DNA of 37,439 nucleotides from the NCBI GenBank assembly GCA_018303785.1, contig JAGVXM010000041.1:1-37439 (forward strand), in the 5' to 3' direction. Positions 8,206-16,796 of the stretch are shown here, piece by piece. The position numbers and the translations under genes were made by a program. Source of the stretch: Candidatus Pacearchaeota archaeon. Lineage in GTDB: Archaea > Nanobdellota > Nanobdellia > Pacearchaeales > GW2011-AR1. Within the stretch, counting starts at the first letter, position 1; every line of letters starts with the position of its first letter. The notes beneath the pieces are model-generated. The model was not told the DNA's origin, searched no databases, and was given only the letters and a program-made list of their open reading frames with translations.

Positions 8206-8466
8206 TTACATTAAATCTTCTTCAGAAATAACCACAAAATCGCCGATTGCAATTATAGAGTTATATGGAATAAGCACTTCGCCCTTATTTGAAAGCTCTA
8301 AATTAAGATGAGAACAATAAGAGGTTGCGTCACGAACAACGATATGAATTAATTCTCCTGTTCTTGTTTCAAAAGTAATATCTTTTACAACTCCCAATTT
8401 TTTCCCTTCTTTTGTAACCACTGATTTAGAAAGTATTTCACGATGAGGTCTTTTTTCTATTGTCAT
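8206..8466 (-). CDS. PRC-barrel domain protein (CdpB-like), 86 aa
   Basis: The whole protein is one PRC-barrel: SKSVVTKEGKKLGVVKDITF, then ETRTGELIHIVV, then VLIPYNSIIAIGDFVVISEE. Stand-alone archaeal PRC-barrel proteins include CdpB1/CdpB2, which act with SepF, FtsZ and CdpA in cell division. Assignment to that group rests on size and fold only; other PRC-barrels act in RNA metabolism. It is transcribed away from the putative replication origin by a leaderless promoter (TATA at 8487-8495). Confidence 0.8.
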   Translation of the reverse strand: MTIEKRPHREILSKSVVTKEGKKLGVVKDITFETRTGELIHIVVRDATSYCSHLNLELSNKGEVLIPYNSIIAIGDFVVISEEDLM

Positions 8467-8486
8467 TCTTTCTTTAGAAAGCTTTT

Positions 8487-8495
8487 ATTTATAAA
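8487..8495 (-). promoter_or_regulatory. TATA box of the PRC-barrel gene
   Basis: TTTATAAAT on the minus strand is centred 25 nt before the ATG at 8466. Confidence 0.65.
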
Positions 8496-8576
8496 CTTTT
8501 TTATAGTCTACTTTTGGATTTTTAGTCTATTTACTTTTTAATATGACTATGATTTATTCTAAGAATTTAATGGGGT

Positions 8577-8604
8577 CTCTCTCCCTGTGGTTTCGTGTGG
8601 AAAT
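8577..8604 (-). promoter_or_regulatory. ORB-like element, left
   Basis: The minus strand reads ATTTCCAC-ACGAAAC, then CACAGGGAGAGA. It shares TTTCCA, three bases, GAAAC and a G-rich tail with the archaeal origin recognition box (TTCCAGTGGAAAC followed by a G string). It points away from the AT tract. Confidence 0.5.
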
Positions 8605-8925
8605 GTTTATATAAGGAAGTAAGTTTTTTTGTTTTTAATTTTTATTTATAAATTTTTATATATTATATTATATATATTATATTATTATGATTAATTTGTT
8701 ATTTAAAAAATAAAAAAAACGAAAAAATCTCTAATTAATACAAAAAAATCAAATAATCACATAATCAATAAAAAGTATAAACAATTAAAAAATTAATAAT
8801 AAATCAATAAAAAAGAGTAATAAACAAAATAAACAATAAAAGGCAATAAAACAATATTAAAATAATAACGCAAATAAACAAATAACAAAAGATCAATAAA
8901 TTCATCAAAAGTAAATAATACAACC

Positions 8926-9026
8926 CAAAAAATGAATAATAAAAAAAGAAAAAATCATAATACCGAAAAATGAATAATAAAAAAAGAAAAAATCATAATA
9001 CCGAAAAATGAATAATAAAAAAGAAA
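8926..9026 (+). repeat. 38-bp direct tandem repeat, about 2.5 copies
   Basis: The word TGAATAATAAAAAA recurs at 8933, 8971 and 9009, giving an exact 38-base period. The shared downstream part of the unit is GAAAAAATCATAATACCG. The third copy is incomplete. It lies in the putative origin, 110 bases before orc1/cdc6, and could act as an iteron or part of the unwinding element. Confidence 0.75.
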
Positions 9027-9046
9027 TCTCAACGGTAAAATCTGAT

Positions 9047-9068
9047 TTTTCCATGAGAAATATAGGTG
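9047..9068 (+). promoter_or_regulatory. ORB-like element, right
   Basis: The plus strand reads TTTTCCA-TGA-GAAAT-ATAGGTG, again TTTCCA, three bases, GAAA and a G-containing tail. It is inverted relative to the left element and lies 70 bases before the orc1/cdc6 start, so it could also serve autoregulation. Confidence 0.45.
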
Positions 9069-9137
9069 TCACTGGTTAGAGAATAGTCGAGTTTATAAAG
9101 TTTTGAAAATTTTAAGACTGGTTGAGGTGAAAAGAGG

Positions 9138-10343
9138 ATGTCCAAATTAGATAATATTTTCGACTCGGTGAGTCAACGAAACTTATTCAAAAATAAACAG
9201 TTTTTACAATCTAATTATTCACCTAATACTATACCTCATCGTGATGAGCAAATTGAGGCTGTTGCGTCGATACTAGCGCCGGCATTATTAGGGCAGAAAA
9301 CTAGTAATTTATTTATTTATGGAAAAACAGGAAGTGGGAAAACTCTTAGCGTATATCATGTTGCAAATGAACTCTCAAAACGTGCAGCTGAAAACAAGAT
9401 TTTGCGAATTGAGTATATTAATTGTAAATTGAAAAAAGTTGCAGATACCGAATATAGAATATTAGCAGAACTGATTAAGAAATTGGGAGGTAGTGTTCCT
9501 TCAACCGGATTGCCTACTGATCAAGTATACTTAAAATTTTTAGATATTTTAGAGAATTCTGAGGGAAAATTATTAATTTTAATTTTGGATGAGATAGATC
9601 AAGCTGTAAAGAAAATTAATGATGAGTTTTTATATAACTTAACTAGATTAAATTCTGAATTGAATAAAAAACAGATTATCCTTGTAGGAATTAGTAATGA
9701 TCTGCGTTTTTTAGATATGATTGATCAGCGTGTGCGCAGTTCACTTAGTGAGGAAGAAATTGTTTTTCCGCCGTATAATGCTCTGCAATTGCAAGATATT
9801 CTAAAAAAAAGAGCAGAAGATGCGTTTAAAGAAAATGTCGTTTCTGATGGAGTTATCGCTAAATGCGCGGCTTATGCTGCTCGTGAACATGGAGATGCTC
9901 GAAGAGCTTTAGATTTACTGCGTGTTGCTGGTGAACTTGCTGAAAGAAATGCTCATAGCAAGATCAAAATAGATCATATTGATCAGGCGAATGAAAAAAT
10001 TGAACGAGATAAAATTTTAGATATAATAGAAACTGGAACTAAACAGTTTCAATTAGTGCTTTATTCTATTTTAGAACTACAATTAAAAGTAAAAGAGAAA
10101 GGAAGTGTATATACGGGAGATATTTTTGATTTTTATGAAAAGCTATGTAATAATTTAAAAGTAGACTGTTTAACTCATCGTCGGGTATCTGATATTATTG
10201 CAGAGTTAGATATGCTTGGTTTAATCAACACTCGAGTTATCAGTAAGGGCAGACATGGGCGGATGAGGGAGATAAAATTAGTTATACCCGAAACTATTCT
10301 TTCGAGATCGCGCGATATTTTAGTCGAAAGTTTGAATCTCTAG
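9138..10343 (+). CDS. cdc6: Orc1/Cdc6 origin-recognition and helicase-loading ATPase, 401 aa
   Basis: The AAA+ part has Walker A GKTGSGKT (62-69), Walker B LILDEID (about 148-154) and sensor 1 VGISND, plus a sensor-2 region with DARRALDLLR. The C-terminal winged helix (about 310-400) holds THRRVSDIIAELDMLGLI. The protein binds ORBs and recruits MCM at the origin. Length is normal for the archaeal family. A GAGGTG ribosome binding site lies about 10 nt before the ATG. It sits directly beside the presumed origin and opens the replication block orc1-DP1-Nudix-DP2, with a 39-base gap to DP1. Confidence 0.95.
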   Translation: MSKLDNIFDSVSQRNLFKNKQFLQSNYSPNTIPHRDEQIEAVASILAPALLGQKTSNLFIYGKTGSGKTLSVYHVANELSKRAAENKILRIEYINCKLKKVADTEYRILAELIKKLGGSVPSTGLPTDQVYLKFLDILENSEGKLLILILDEIDQAVKKINDEFLYNLTRLNSELNKKQIILVGISNDLRFLDMIDQRVRSSLSEEEIVFPPYNALQLQDILKKRAEDAFKENVVSDGVIAKCAAYAAREHGDARRALDLLRVAGELAERNAHSKIKIDHIDQANEKIERDKILDIIETGTKQFQLVLYSILELQLKVKEKGSVYTGDIFDFYEKLCNNLKVDCLTHRRVSDIIAELDMLGLINTRVISKGRHGRMREIKLVIPETILSRSRDILVESLNL

Positions 10344-10382
10344 TACACTTTAGTTTAAATAATCGCTTGCCTGGAGGTTGAT

Positions 10383-11963
10383 ATGTCTCAAAATATACTG
10401 AAAATATTTGTGGAGAAAGGTTTTTTGCTAGACAAAGAAATTTTAGAATTTTTAAATGAATTAAGCGATGAAACGGTAGCTCATGAAATACTCAATAAAA
10501 TTGCTATTATTTCTAAGAAAAAAATTATTACTCGAAGTTTAGTTAATGAAAATTTTGATAAGATTAAACCTTTATTGTTTACTTTAGATTCTGAAAAGAA
10601 AAAGTTAGTTGATAAATATTTTGTGAATGTAAGTATTTCAGTTGAGGTTAAAAAAGAGAGAACGATAGAAATAATTCCGGATAATGTTTCTATTAGAATA
10701 TTATCTTCGCCGATTATTGCCTCAAAAAAATTAGAAGTTAAAGATTTTGTTAAGCATTTTAGAAGTAGATATAATGTTTTGAAAAAAATACTTCAAGAGA
10801 AAGCAGAACTTACAAATTTGATATCCATCGATAAAATTTCTGGAAACCGAGATTTTTCAATAATAGGAATGGTTTCAGGAAAACAAATAACAAAGAATAA
10901 GAATTTAATTTTAGAAGTTGAAGATTTGACAGGGAAAATTAAATTACTTATAAATCAAAATAAAGAGGAATTGTTTCAGAAAAGCAAGGAAATACTTTTA
11001 GATGATATAATTGGATTTAAATGTAATGGCACGCGCGATTTTTTGTTTGTTAATGATTTTTTTTATCCGGATTCTTTTATTAAAGATAAAAAAAGGACAA
11101 TTAATGATGTTTATGCTTTGTTTATTTCTGATATTCATGTTGGGAGTAAAAATTTTCTCAGAGGACCATTTACTCGTTTTATTGATTGGTTGAACGAGCA
11201 GAATGAGGAACATCAAAGCCTTATCAAACAAATAAAATATATTTTTGTCGTTGGTGATACCGTCGATGGAGTTGGAGTATATCCGGGACAGGAAAAAGAA
11301 TTAGAAATTAAAGATATTAAAAAACAATATGATATATTGGCCGAATTCTACAGAAAGATTCCTCCTCATATTCATATTATCCAATGTGCAGGACAGCATG
11401 ATGCAGTGAGAGTTGCTGAACCTCAACCTCCTGTTGGCACTGATTTTGCAGAAGCATTACACACTCTTCCATCTATTCATCTTGTAAGTAATCCGAGTTT
11501 TATAGAAATTGAGAGGGGAAATTGTTTACAAAACGGGACTAAAATAGAAGATGGAATTAAAGTTTTGATGTATCATGGTGCGAGTATGCATGGTATCATC
11601 AATGAAATTGAAGAGCTTCGATTATCTAATGCTCACTCAACTCCCACAAAGGTTATCAAACATATGTTATTACGAAGACATTTAGCTCCTTCACACGGAG
11701 ATACGACTTACATTCCTGATATGAATGAGGATCCGTTATTGATTAAGGAAGTTCCCGATATTATTACGACTGGCGATTTGCATAGAACAGATATTGATAC
11801 TTACAACAACATTCTTATTGTTTCTAATTCGTGTTGGCAGTCTATGACTGCTTTCGAGGAAAAAGTTGGAAATAAGCCAGATCCATGCAAGGTACCTATT
11901 CTTAATCTTAAAACTCGCGCTTTGAAAATATTAGATTTTAGCGATGAGGTGGAACATAGATAA
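10383..11963 (+). CDS. polB: DNA polymerase D small subunit DP1, 526 aa
   Basis: The N-terminal helical region (1-110) leads to an OB fold (about 150-230: ISGNRDFSIIGMVSGKQI) and a calcineurin-like 3'-5' exonuclease domain (245-510). Motifs seen are ISDIHVG (D250, H252), VVGDTVDGVGVYPGQ (D292), AGQHDAVR (338-340), MYHGAS (H398) and TGDLHRT (D465, H467). The subunit proofreads and holds DP2 in PolD. The usual GNHD and GHxH metal-binding motifs appear here as GQHD and GDLH; I cannot tell from this sequence alone whether that is lineage-wide. GGAGGT lies a few bases before the ATG. The end overlaps the Nudix gene by 20 bases. Confidence 0.93.
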   Translation: MSQNILKIFVEKGFLLDKEILEFLNELSDETVAHEILNKIAIISKKKIITRSLVNENFDKIKPLLFTLDSEKKKLVDKYFVNVSISVEVKKERTIEIIPDNVSIRILSSPIIASKKLEVKDFVKHFRSRYNVLKKILQEKAELTNLISIDKISGNRDFSIIGMVSGKQITKNKNLILEVEDLTGKIKLLINQNKEELFQKSKEILLDDIIGFKCNGTRDFLFVNDFFYPDSFIKDKKRTINDVYALFISDIHVGSKNFLRGPFTRFIDWLNEQNEEHQSLIKQIKYIFVVGDTVDGVGVYPGQEKELEIKDIKKQYDILAEFYRKIPPHIHIIQCAGQHDAVRVAEPQPPVGTDFAEALHTLPSIHLVSNPSFIEIERGNCLQNGTKIEDGIKVLMYHGASMHGIINEIEELRLSNAHSTPTKVIKHMLLRRHLAPSHGDTTYIPDMNEDPLLIKEVPDIITTGDLHRTDIDTYNNILIVSNSCWQSMTAFEEKVGNKPDPCKVPILNLKTRALKILDFSDEVEHR

Positions 11964-12438
11964 ACATATTATTGCTGTTACCGGCATTATCATAAAAGAT
12001 GGAAAGTATTTGATTACTCAACGAAGTTTAGATAAAAAAGCGTTTCCGGGAAAATGGACTGTGCCGGGAGGGAGATTAGAAGTTAATGATTATATCAACG
12101 AAAAAAAAGATACGCATAATCATTGGTATAATGTTATAGAAAAAGTATTACAGAGAGAAGTTAGTGAGGAAACAGGATTATCCATAAAAAATATTAGGTA
12201 TTTAACTAGTATTACTTTTTTGAGAGGAGATGAACCTACTTTTATAATTAGTATGTATGTGGATTATAATGGTGGAGAAATTGTTCTTAATAATGAAAGT
12301 ATCAATTATGCATGGGTAAGTTTAGAAGAATCGAAAAATTATGATTTGATTGACGGCATTTATGAGGAATTTGAACTGCTTGATAAAATTCTAAAAGGAA
12401 AGACGGCTACTTGGGAAAAAAATGGAGGAACTTTATGA
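11944..12438 (+). CDS. Nudix hydrolase inside the PolD operon, 164 aa
   Basis: The core strand GIIIKDGKYLITQRS, the PGGRLEV element (41-47) and the Nudix helix REVSEETGL (71-79) are present. The loop between GG and REVSEE is about 14 residues longer than in the standard Nudix box, so the first Glu of the box is displaced. Nudix enzymes hydrolyse nucleoside diphosphate derivatives, often damaged dNTPs. The gene overlaps DP1 by 20 bases and its stop overlaps the DP2 start (ATGA), which links its expression to the polymerase. A role in cleaning the dNTP pool for PolD is inference; the substrate cannot be read from the sequence. Confidence 0.88.
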   Translation: MRWNIDKHIIAVTGIIIKDGKYLITQRSLDKKAFPGKWTVPGGRLEVNDYINEKKDTHNHWYNVIEKVLQREVSEETGLSIKNIRYLTSITFLRGDEPTFIISMYVDYNGGEIVLNNESINYAWVSLEESKNYDLIDGIYEEFELLDKILKGKTATWEKNGGTL

Positions 12439-15400
12439 CTGGATTAAGCGCTGAGACTGAAATATATTTTGAATCTTTACATAAAGAGATTCAACGAAAT
12501 TATGTGATTGCGGAAACTGCTCGTAGCAAAGGATTTGATCCTGTCGATAAAGTGGAAGTTCCTTTGGCTTTAAGCATGGCAGCAAAAGTCGTTAGACTTA
12601 TTTCAACTAAATATCCTCAGCTTGATAGAGATGATATTATTGATAGAATTTTAGAATTAGAAAAGCAATATGGAAGTTTGGATAATTCGGTCAGCTTTAA
12701 AATTGCAGAAGAAATTGCACAAGAAAAATATTGTAGATTTGAAACTCAATTAGAAGCAATTGACGCGGGAATTAGAGTAGGTTTTGCATACACTACTTTG
12801 GGTGTTGTGTCATCGCCTATCGAGGGATTTACAGAAATAAAGACTGGAAAAACTAAATTAGGTGAAAGTTATTTGAAGGGATTTTTTTCAGGACCTATTC
12901 GAAGTGCAGGAACTACTGCGAGTTGTGTTGTTTTAATGTTAATTGATTATTTGAGACAGTTGTTTGGATTCGCGAGATTTGATCCTAGTGAGGATGAATG
13001 TAGGAGAATGGTTACAGAGTTATATGATTATCATGAACGAGTTAATAATTTGCAATATTTACCGACGGAAGAAGAAGCGCTTTTTATCGCTAAGAATTTA
13101 CCTTTTCAGGTTTGTGGTGATCCGACTGAAGATAAGGAAGTTTCTAATTACAAAGATTTACTGCGTGTTGAAACTAATTTTATTCGTGGAGGTGTTTGTT
13201 TAATATTGGGTGAGGGATTGGCACAAAAAGCCGCAAAGGGATTAAGAATTTTAAAAGGATTAAAAAAAAATGGATTTAAAATTCATGATTGGGATTGGTT
13301 AGAGGATTATGTAAAAATTCACGAAAAAAGAGAGAAGGATAAAAGTGATACCGGCCCCACTTACATTAAAGATTTGGTTGCTGGAAGGCCTGTCTTTGGA
13401 CATCCTGGAAAAGGATTTCGATTTCGTTACGGGAGGAGTAGGGTGTCCGGTTTTTCTGCAGTGAGTTTGCATCCTGCAACAATGGGAATCACTAATGATT
13501 TTCTTGCTGTTGGCACTCAAATAAAAATTGAAAAACCTACCAAAGGAGGCATTGTTACTCCTTGTGATGAAATTGATGGCCCTATTGTGAAATTCAAAAA
13601 TGGGAATGTAAAAAAAATTCTAAATTATGACGAAGCTAAGTTGGCTTATGATGAAATAGAGGAAATTATCTATTTAGGAGATATTTTATTTCCTTTAGGC
13701 GATGTAATGAATAGAAATTCGTTGTTAATTAAACCAGGTTATGTCGAGGAGTGGTGGAATTTAGAATTAGAAAAAGCTGGTGGCAAGGTTGAGGATTTTT
13801 ATCAGGTTACTTTGGAAATGGCAATTTCTTTGAGTAAAACTTATTCTTTACCTCTCCATCCAAAATATATTTTTTATTGGACTCAAATATCTTATGACCA
13901 ATTTTTAGGATTTATTGATTGGCTGCAACATGCCAGGATTCACGAAAAAAAATTATTATTTCCTTATAATTCTTCAGAACGAGAGCGATTTCATGTTGGG
14001 AAACGTGCACTGGAATTATTAGGTGTTGAACATATTGTTGGAATTGAGCATGTAATTGTTGAAGAAAAAATAACTCAGGCATTGCTTGTTAATTTGGGAT
14101 TGGATATGTTTCATGATGGGGCGATACATCTAGATCATTCGTTTAAGAAACCTGAAGAAGCTGATACTGGTGAGGTATTGACGACGGTTAATTCATTAAG
14201 CGCTTTTATAATAAAAGATAAGGCTGGAGAGTTTATTGGAACTCGAATGGGAAGGCCGGAAAAGGCTAAGTTGAGAAAATTAACCGGTAGTCCTAATATA
14301 TTATTTCCTGTCGGAGAAGAGGGAGGAAGAATGAGGAGTATTACTGAAGCTATGAAACAGGGAAGTATTCGAGGAGATTTTCCGTATTACTATTGCACTC
14401 CATGTTCGAAAGAGACTATTTACAGAATTTGTGAAAATTGTCATACCCGAACCGAAAAAAAATTTTATTGTAGGATGTGTGCTAAAGATATTGACGAAAA
14501 TTGTGAGATTCATAATGTAAAAACTAATTGTAAAAATGTCCGAATTGATATAAATCATTACATGGAAAAAGCTCGAGAACAATTAGGGATGATGAAAGTT
14601 GAATTGCCGGTTTTAATTAAGGGAGTTAAGGGAACAAGCTCTGAGGATCACAACATTGAAAATTTGGTTAAAGGAATTTTACGAGCAAAATATGGATTAT
14701 GTGTTAACAAAGATGGCACTATTCGTTATGATATGACTGAAATTCCTCTTTCGCATTTTAAACCTATCGAGATTGGTGTTTCTGTTGAGAAGTTATTAGA
14801 ATTAGGATATGAAAAAGATTATAAGGGAAAAATTTTAGAACACGATGAGCAAATTCTTGAATTAAAACCTCATGATATCTTGTTGCCGTGTAATCCTTAT
14901 TCTGGGGATGAAAAGGGAGATGAATTGTTTATTAATATGACTCAATTTATTGACGAATTGTTAGTAAAATTATATGGATTGCCAGCTTATTTTAATGTTA
15001 AAAAAAGAGAGGATTTGATTGGGCATTTAGGGGTTTGCATGGCGCCTCATAATTGTGCTGGAGTTATTTGTCGTATCATCGGGTTTTCTAAAGTTCAAGG
15101 ATTGATGGCAAGTCCGTATATGCATGCTGCGATGAGGCGAGATTGTGATGGAGACGAGGCTGCAATCATGTTATTGTTAGATGTATTGTTAAATTTTTCC
15201 CGGAAATTTTTACCTTCGCATAGAGGAGGAACACAGGACGCTCCATTAGTTCTTAATGGAAAAATTTATGCTCAAGAGGTAGATGACCAGATTTTGGATT
15301 TTGAATTAGTTAATTCTTATCCGTTGGATTTATACGAAAAGGCAGAGAAAAAAATTCATTCTAATGAGGTTCTGATTGAGACGGTGAAAAAAAGATTACA

Positions 15401-15893
15401 TTTGGGTGAGGATCCATATGTGAACACTGGTTTTACTCATCATTCCAATAATTTTAATCTTGGTGCGATATGCAGTTCTTATAAAACGTTGCCGACGATG
15501 AAAGATAAAGTTAAAGAACAGATGAGATTATGCGTTAAACTGCGAAGTGTCGATCAAGGAGATGTTGCTCGTTTAATTATTGATAGGCATTTTATGCGTG
15601 ATTTGAAAGGTAACCTGCGTAAATTTTCACAACAAAACTTCAGATGTTCTAGTTGTAATGCAAGTTATAGACGAACTCCGTTAAGTGGTAAATGTGAAAA
15701 ATGTCCTGGAAAAATAATTTTTACTATTTCCTATGGCAGTATTGTAAAATATATTGAGACTGCAATGGAATTAATCACCAATTATGATGTGCCCAGTTAT
15801 ATTATTCAAGATTTGGAACTGACTAAAAAATATATTGAGAGTATTTTCGGAAGAGAAACTGAAAAGCAAGAATCAATTGAAAAATGGTTTTGA
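12435..15893 (+). CDS. polC: DNA polymerase D large subunit DP2, 1152 aa
   Basis: This is the catalytic subunit of the archaeal replicative polymerase PolD. The family signature RRDCDGDEAA places the catalytic Asp residues at about 903-907. Zinc-binding clusters are CTPCSKETIYRICENC with FYCRMC (about 650-690) and CSSCN...CEKC near the C-terminus. The last eight residues, QESIEKWF, match the PCNA-interacting PIP box (Q-x-x-I-x-x-W-F). No intein interrupts the gene. The ATG at 12435 was chosen over one 24 bases upstream because GGAGG lies 7 nt before it and it forms an ATGA overlap with the Nudix stop. Confidence 0.95.
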   Translation: MTGLSAETEIYFESLHKEIQRNYVIAETARSKGFDPVDKVEVPLALSMAAKVVRLISTKYPQLDRDDIIDRILELEKQYGSLDNSVSFKIAEEIAQEKYCRFETQLEAIDAGIRVGFAYTTLGVVSSPIEGFTEIKTGKTKLGESYLKGFFSGPIRSAGTTASCVVLMLIDYLRQLFGFARFDPSEDECRRMVTELYDYHERVNNLQYLPTEEEALFIAKNLPFQVCGDPTEDKEVSNYKDLLRVETNFIRGGVCLILGEGLAQKAAKGLRILKGLKKNGFKIHDWDWLEDYVKIHEKREKDKSDTGPTYIKDLVAGRPVFGHPGKGFRFRYGRSRVSGFSAVSLHPATMGITNDFLAVGTQIKIEKPTKGGIVTPCDEIDGPIVKFKNGNVKKILNYDEAKLAYDEIEEIIYLGDILFPLGDVMNRNSLLIKPGYVEEWWNLELEKAGGKVEDFYQVTLEMAISLSKTYSLPLHPKYIFYWTQISYDQFLGFIDWLQHARIHEKKLLFPYNSSERERFHVGKRALELLGVEHIVGIEHVIVEEKITQALLVNLGLDMFHDGAIHLDHSFKKPEEADTGEVLTTVNSLSAFIIKDKAGEFIGTRMGRPEKAKLRKLTGSPNILFPVGEEGGRMRSITEAMKQGSIRGDFPYYYCTPCSKETIYRICENCHTRTEKKFYCRMCAKDIDENCEIHNVKTNCKNVRIDINHYMEKAREQLGMMKVELPVLIKGVKGTSSEDHNIENLVKGILRAKYGLCVNKDGTIRYDMTEIPLSHFKPIEIGVSVEKLLELGYEKDYKGKILEHDEQILELKPHDILLPCNPYSGDEKGDELFINMTQFIDELLVKLYGLPAYFNVKKREDLIGHLGVCMAPHNCAGVICRIIGFSKVQGLMASPYMHAAMRRDCDGDEAAIMLLLDVLLNFSRKFLPSHRGGTQDAPLVLNGKIYAQEVDDQILDFELVNSYPLDLYEKAEKKIHSNEVLIETVKKRLHLGEDPYVNTGFTHHSNNFNLGAICSSYKTLPTMKDKVKEQMRLCVKLRSVDQGDVARLIIDRHFMRDLKGNLRKFSQQNFRCSSCNASYRRTPLSGKCEKCPGKIIFTISYGSIVKYIETAMELITNYDVPSYIIQDLELTKKYIESIFGRETEKQESIEKWF

Positions 15894-16700
15894 ATTTAAA
15901 TTATTTTTACTAAAATCTGATAATTCTTATAGGTGATTGAGGCGTTTTAGCACCAAAAAGGCTTATAATTTAGCGAAACTACGACGATAGTAATGAAAAA
16001 AGTGTTGTCAGACATGTATTTTCTTGGTAGAAAATGCATATTTTGTGATAAATATGGATTGTACAAACTGAAAAATAAGAAAGTAAAATGTAAACATTGC
16101 AAGAAATATTATTCTCTAAATAAATTACAAAGAGACATGCAGATTATTTATTATTTTTATTTAGAAATATCTGCAAGAAAAGCTGCTCATGAAATAAATC
16201 TTGATTATAGCGTTGTTCACAGAAAATTTATGCAATTCAGAAAACTTATTGGAGAGCACTGCAATAATGAAGTAAAGAAATTAAATGGAGAATTAGAAAT
16301 AGATGAAAGTTATTTTGGCGGAAAAAGAAAAGGAATGCGAGGAAGAGGAGCAAAAAATAAAACGATTGTATTTGGAATCCTCGAGAGAAAAGGACAGATT
16401 TATACCAAAATTGTTGAAAATGTTTCTGCAGAAACATTGATGCAGGAAATACAAAATAAAACAAAGAAATGGTCAGTGTTTTACACTGATGGATGGAGAA
16501 GTTATGCAAGTCTGGAGCAATATGGAAAGCATAATATTATTGATCACGATAAAGAATTAGTTGACGTTAATCACAATCATACAAATTGGATAGAGGGTTT
16601 CTGGAGCTTTGCCAAAGAACGATTTCACAAGTATCATGGAATAAGTAAAACAAACTATCCATTATACATTAAAGAAATGGAATTCAGATTTAATAATCTC
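15894..16700 (+). mobile_element. remnant of an IS1595-family insertion sequence
   Basis: The limits are approximate: left, somewhere between the DP2 stop and the transposase start; right, near 16700, where the transposase frame gives way to an out-of-phase gene fragment. I could not identify matching ends. The element lies immediately downstream of the replication operon and opens the decayed accessory region. Confidence 0.5.
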
Positions 16701-16796
16701 GCGGGGAGCTTCCTCGGGAGATTTATTCAGATACACCTGATCAACATCGCTATTTACAAAAAAGCAATATATTTCATAAAAAAGATGGTTCACTGA
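15993..16796 (+). CDS. IS1595-type (ISXO2-like) DDE transposase with replaced C-terminus, 267 aa
   Basis: The N-terminus carries a zinc-ribbon (CIFCDKYG...CKHCKKYY) and an HTH. The ISXO2 catalytic core shows LEIDESYFGGKRKG (first Asp), VFYTDGWRSY (second Asp) and NHTNWIEGFWSFAKERF (the Asn/Glu region), ending in EMEFRFNN. From about residue 236 the frame reads a non-homologous tail (LAGSFLGRFIQIHLINIAIY), because another gene remnant is encoded in a different phase from 16697. The natural end of the transposase is therefore probably lost. Clear terminal inverted repeats or target duplications were not found, so the element is probably immobile. Confidence 0.82.
   Translation: MKKVLSDMYFLGRKCIFCDKYGLYKLKNKKVKCKHCKKYYSLNKLQRDMQIIYYFYLEISARKAAHEINLDYSVVHRKFMQFRKLIGEHCNNEVKKLNGELEIDESYFGGKRKGMRGRGAKNKTIVFGILERKGQIYTKIVENVSAETLMQEIQNKTKKWSVFYTDGWRSYASLEQYGKHNIIDHDKELVDVNHNHTNWIEGFWSFAKERFHKYHGISKTNYPLYIKEMEFRFNNLAGSFLGRFIQIHLINIAIYKKAIYFIKKMVH

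Larger units (their letters stand above)
8570..9137. other. probable replication origin (oriC) beside orc1/cdc6
   Basis: This 670-base gap upstream of orc1/cdc6 has no gene. It runs from a T-rich stretch (8621-8660) through a T/A palindromic zone (8650-8690) into about 330 bases that are mostly A with almost no G. CAATAAA occurs five times, and a 38-bp tandem repeat lies at 8926-9026. Two ORB-like sites flank the AT tract in opposite orientation. Archaeal origins typically lie next to cdc6 and consist of ORBs around an AT-rich unwinding element, so origin function is a well-supported inference. Confidence 0.7.

Noticed and set aside
8641-9030. CRISPR array
   Set aside because: The repeats are low-complexity, directly adjacent 38-bp tandem units without unique spacers, and no cas gene is present.
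12411-15893. Intein in DP2
   Set aside because: Inteins occur in some archaeal DP2 genes, but conserved polymerase blocks here are continuous and total length is normal.
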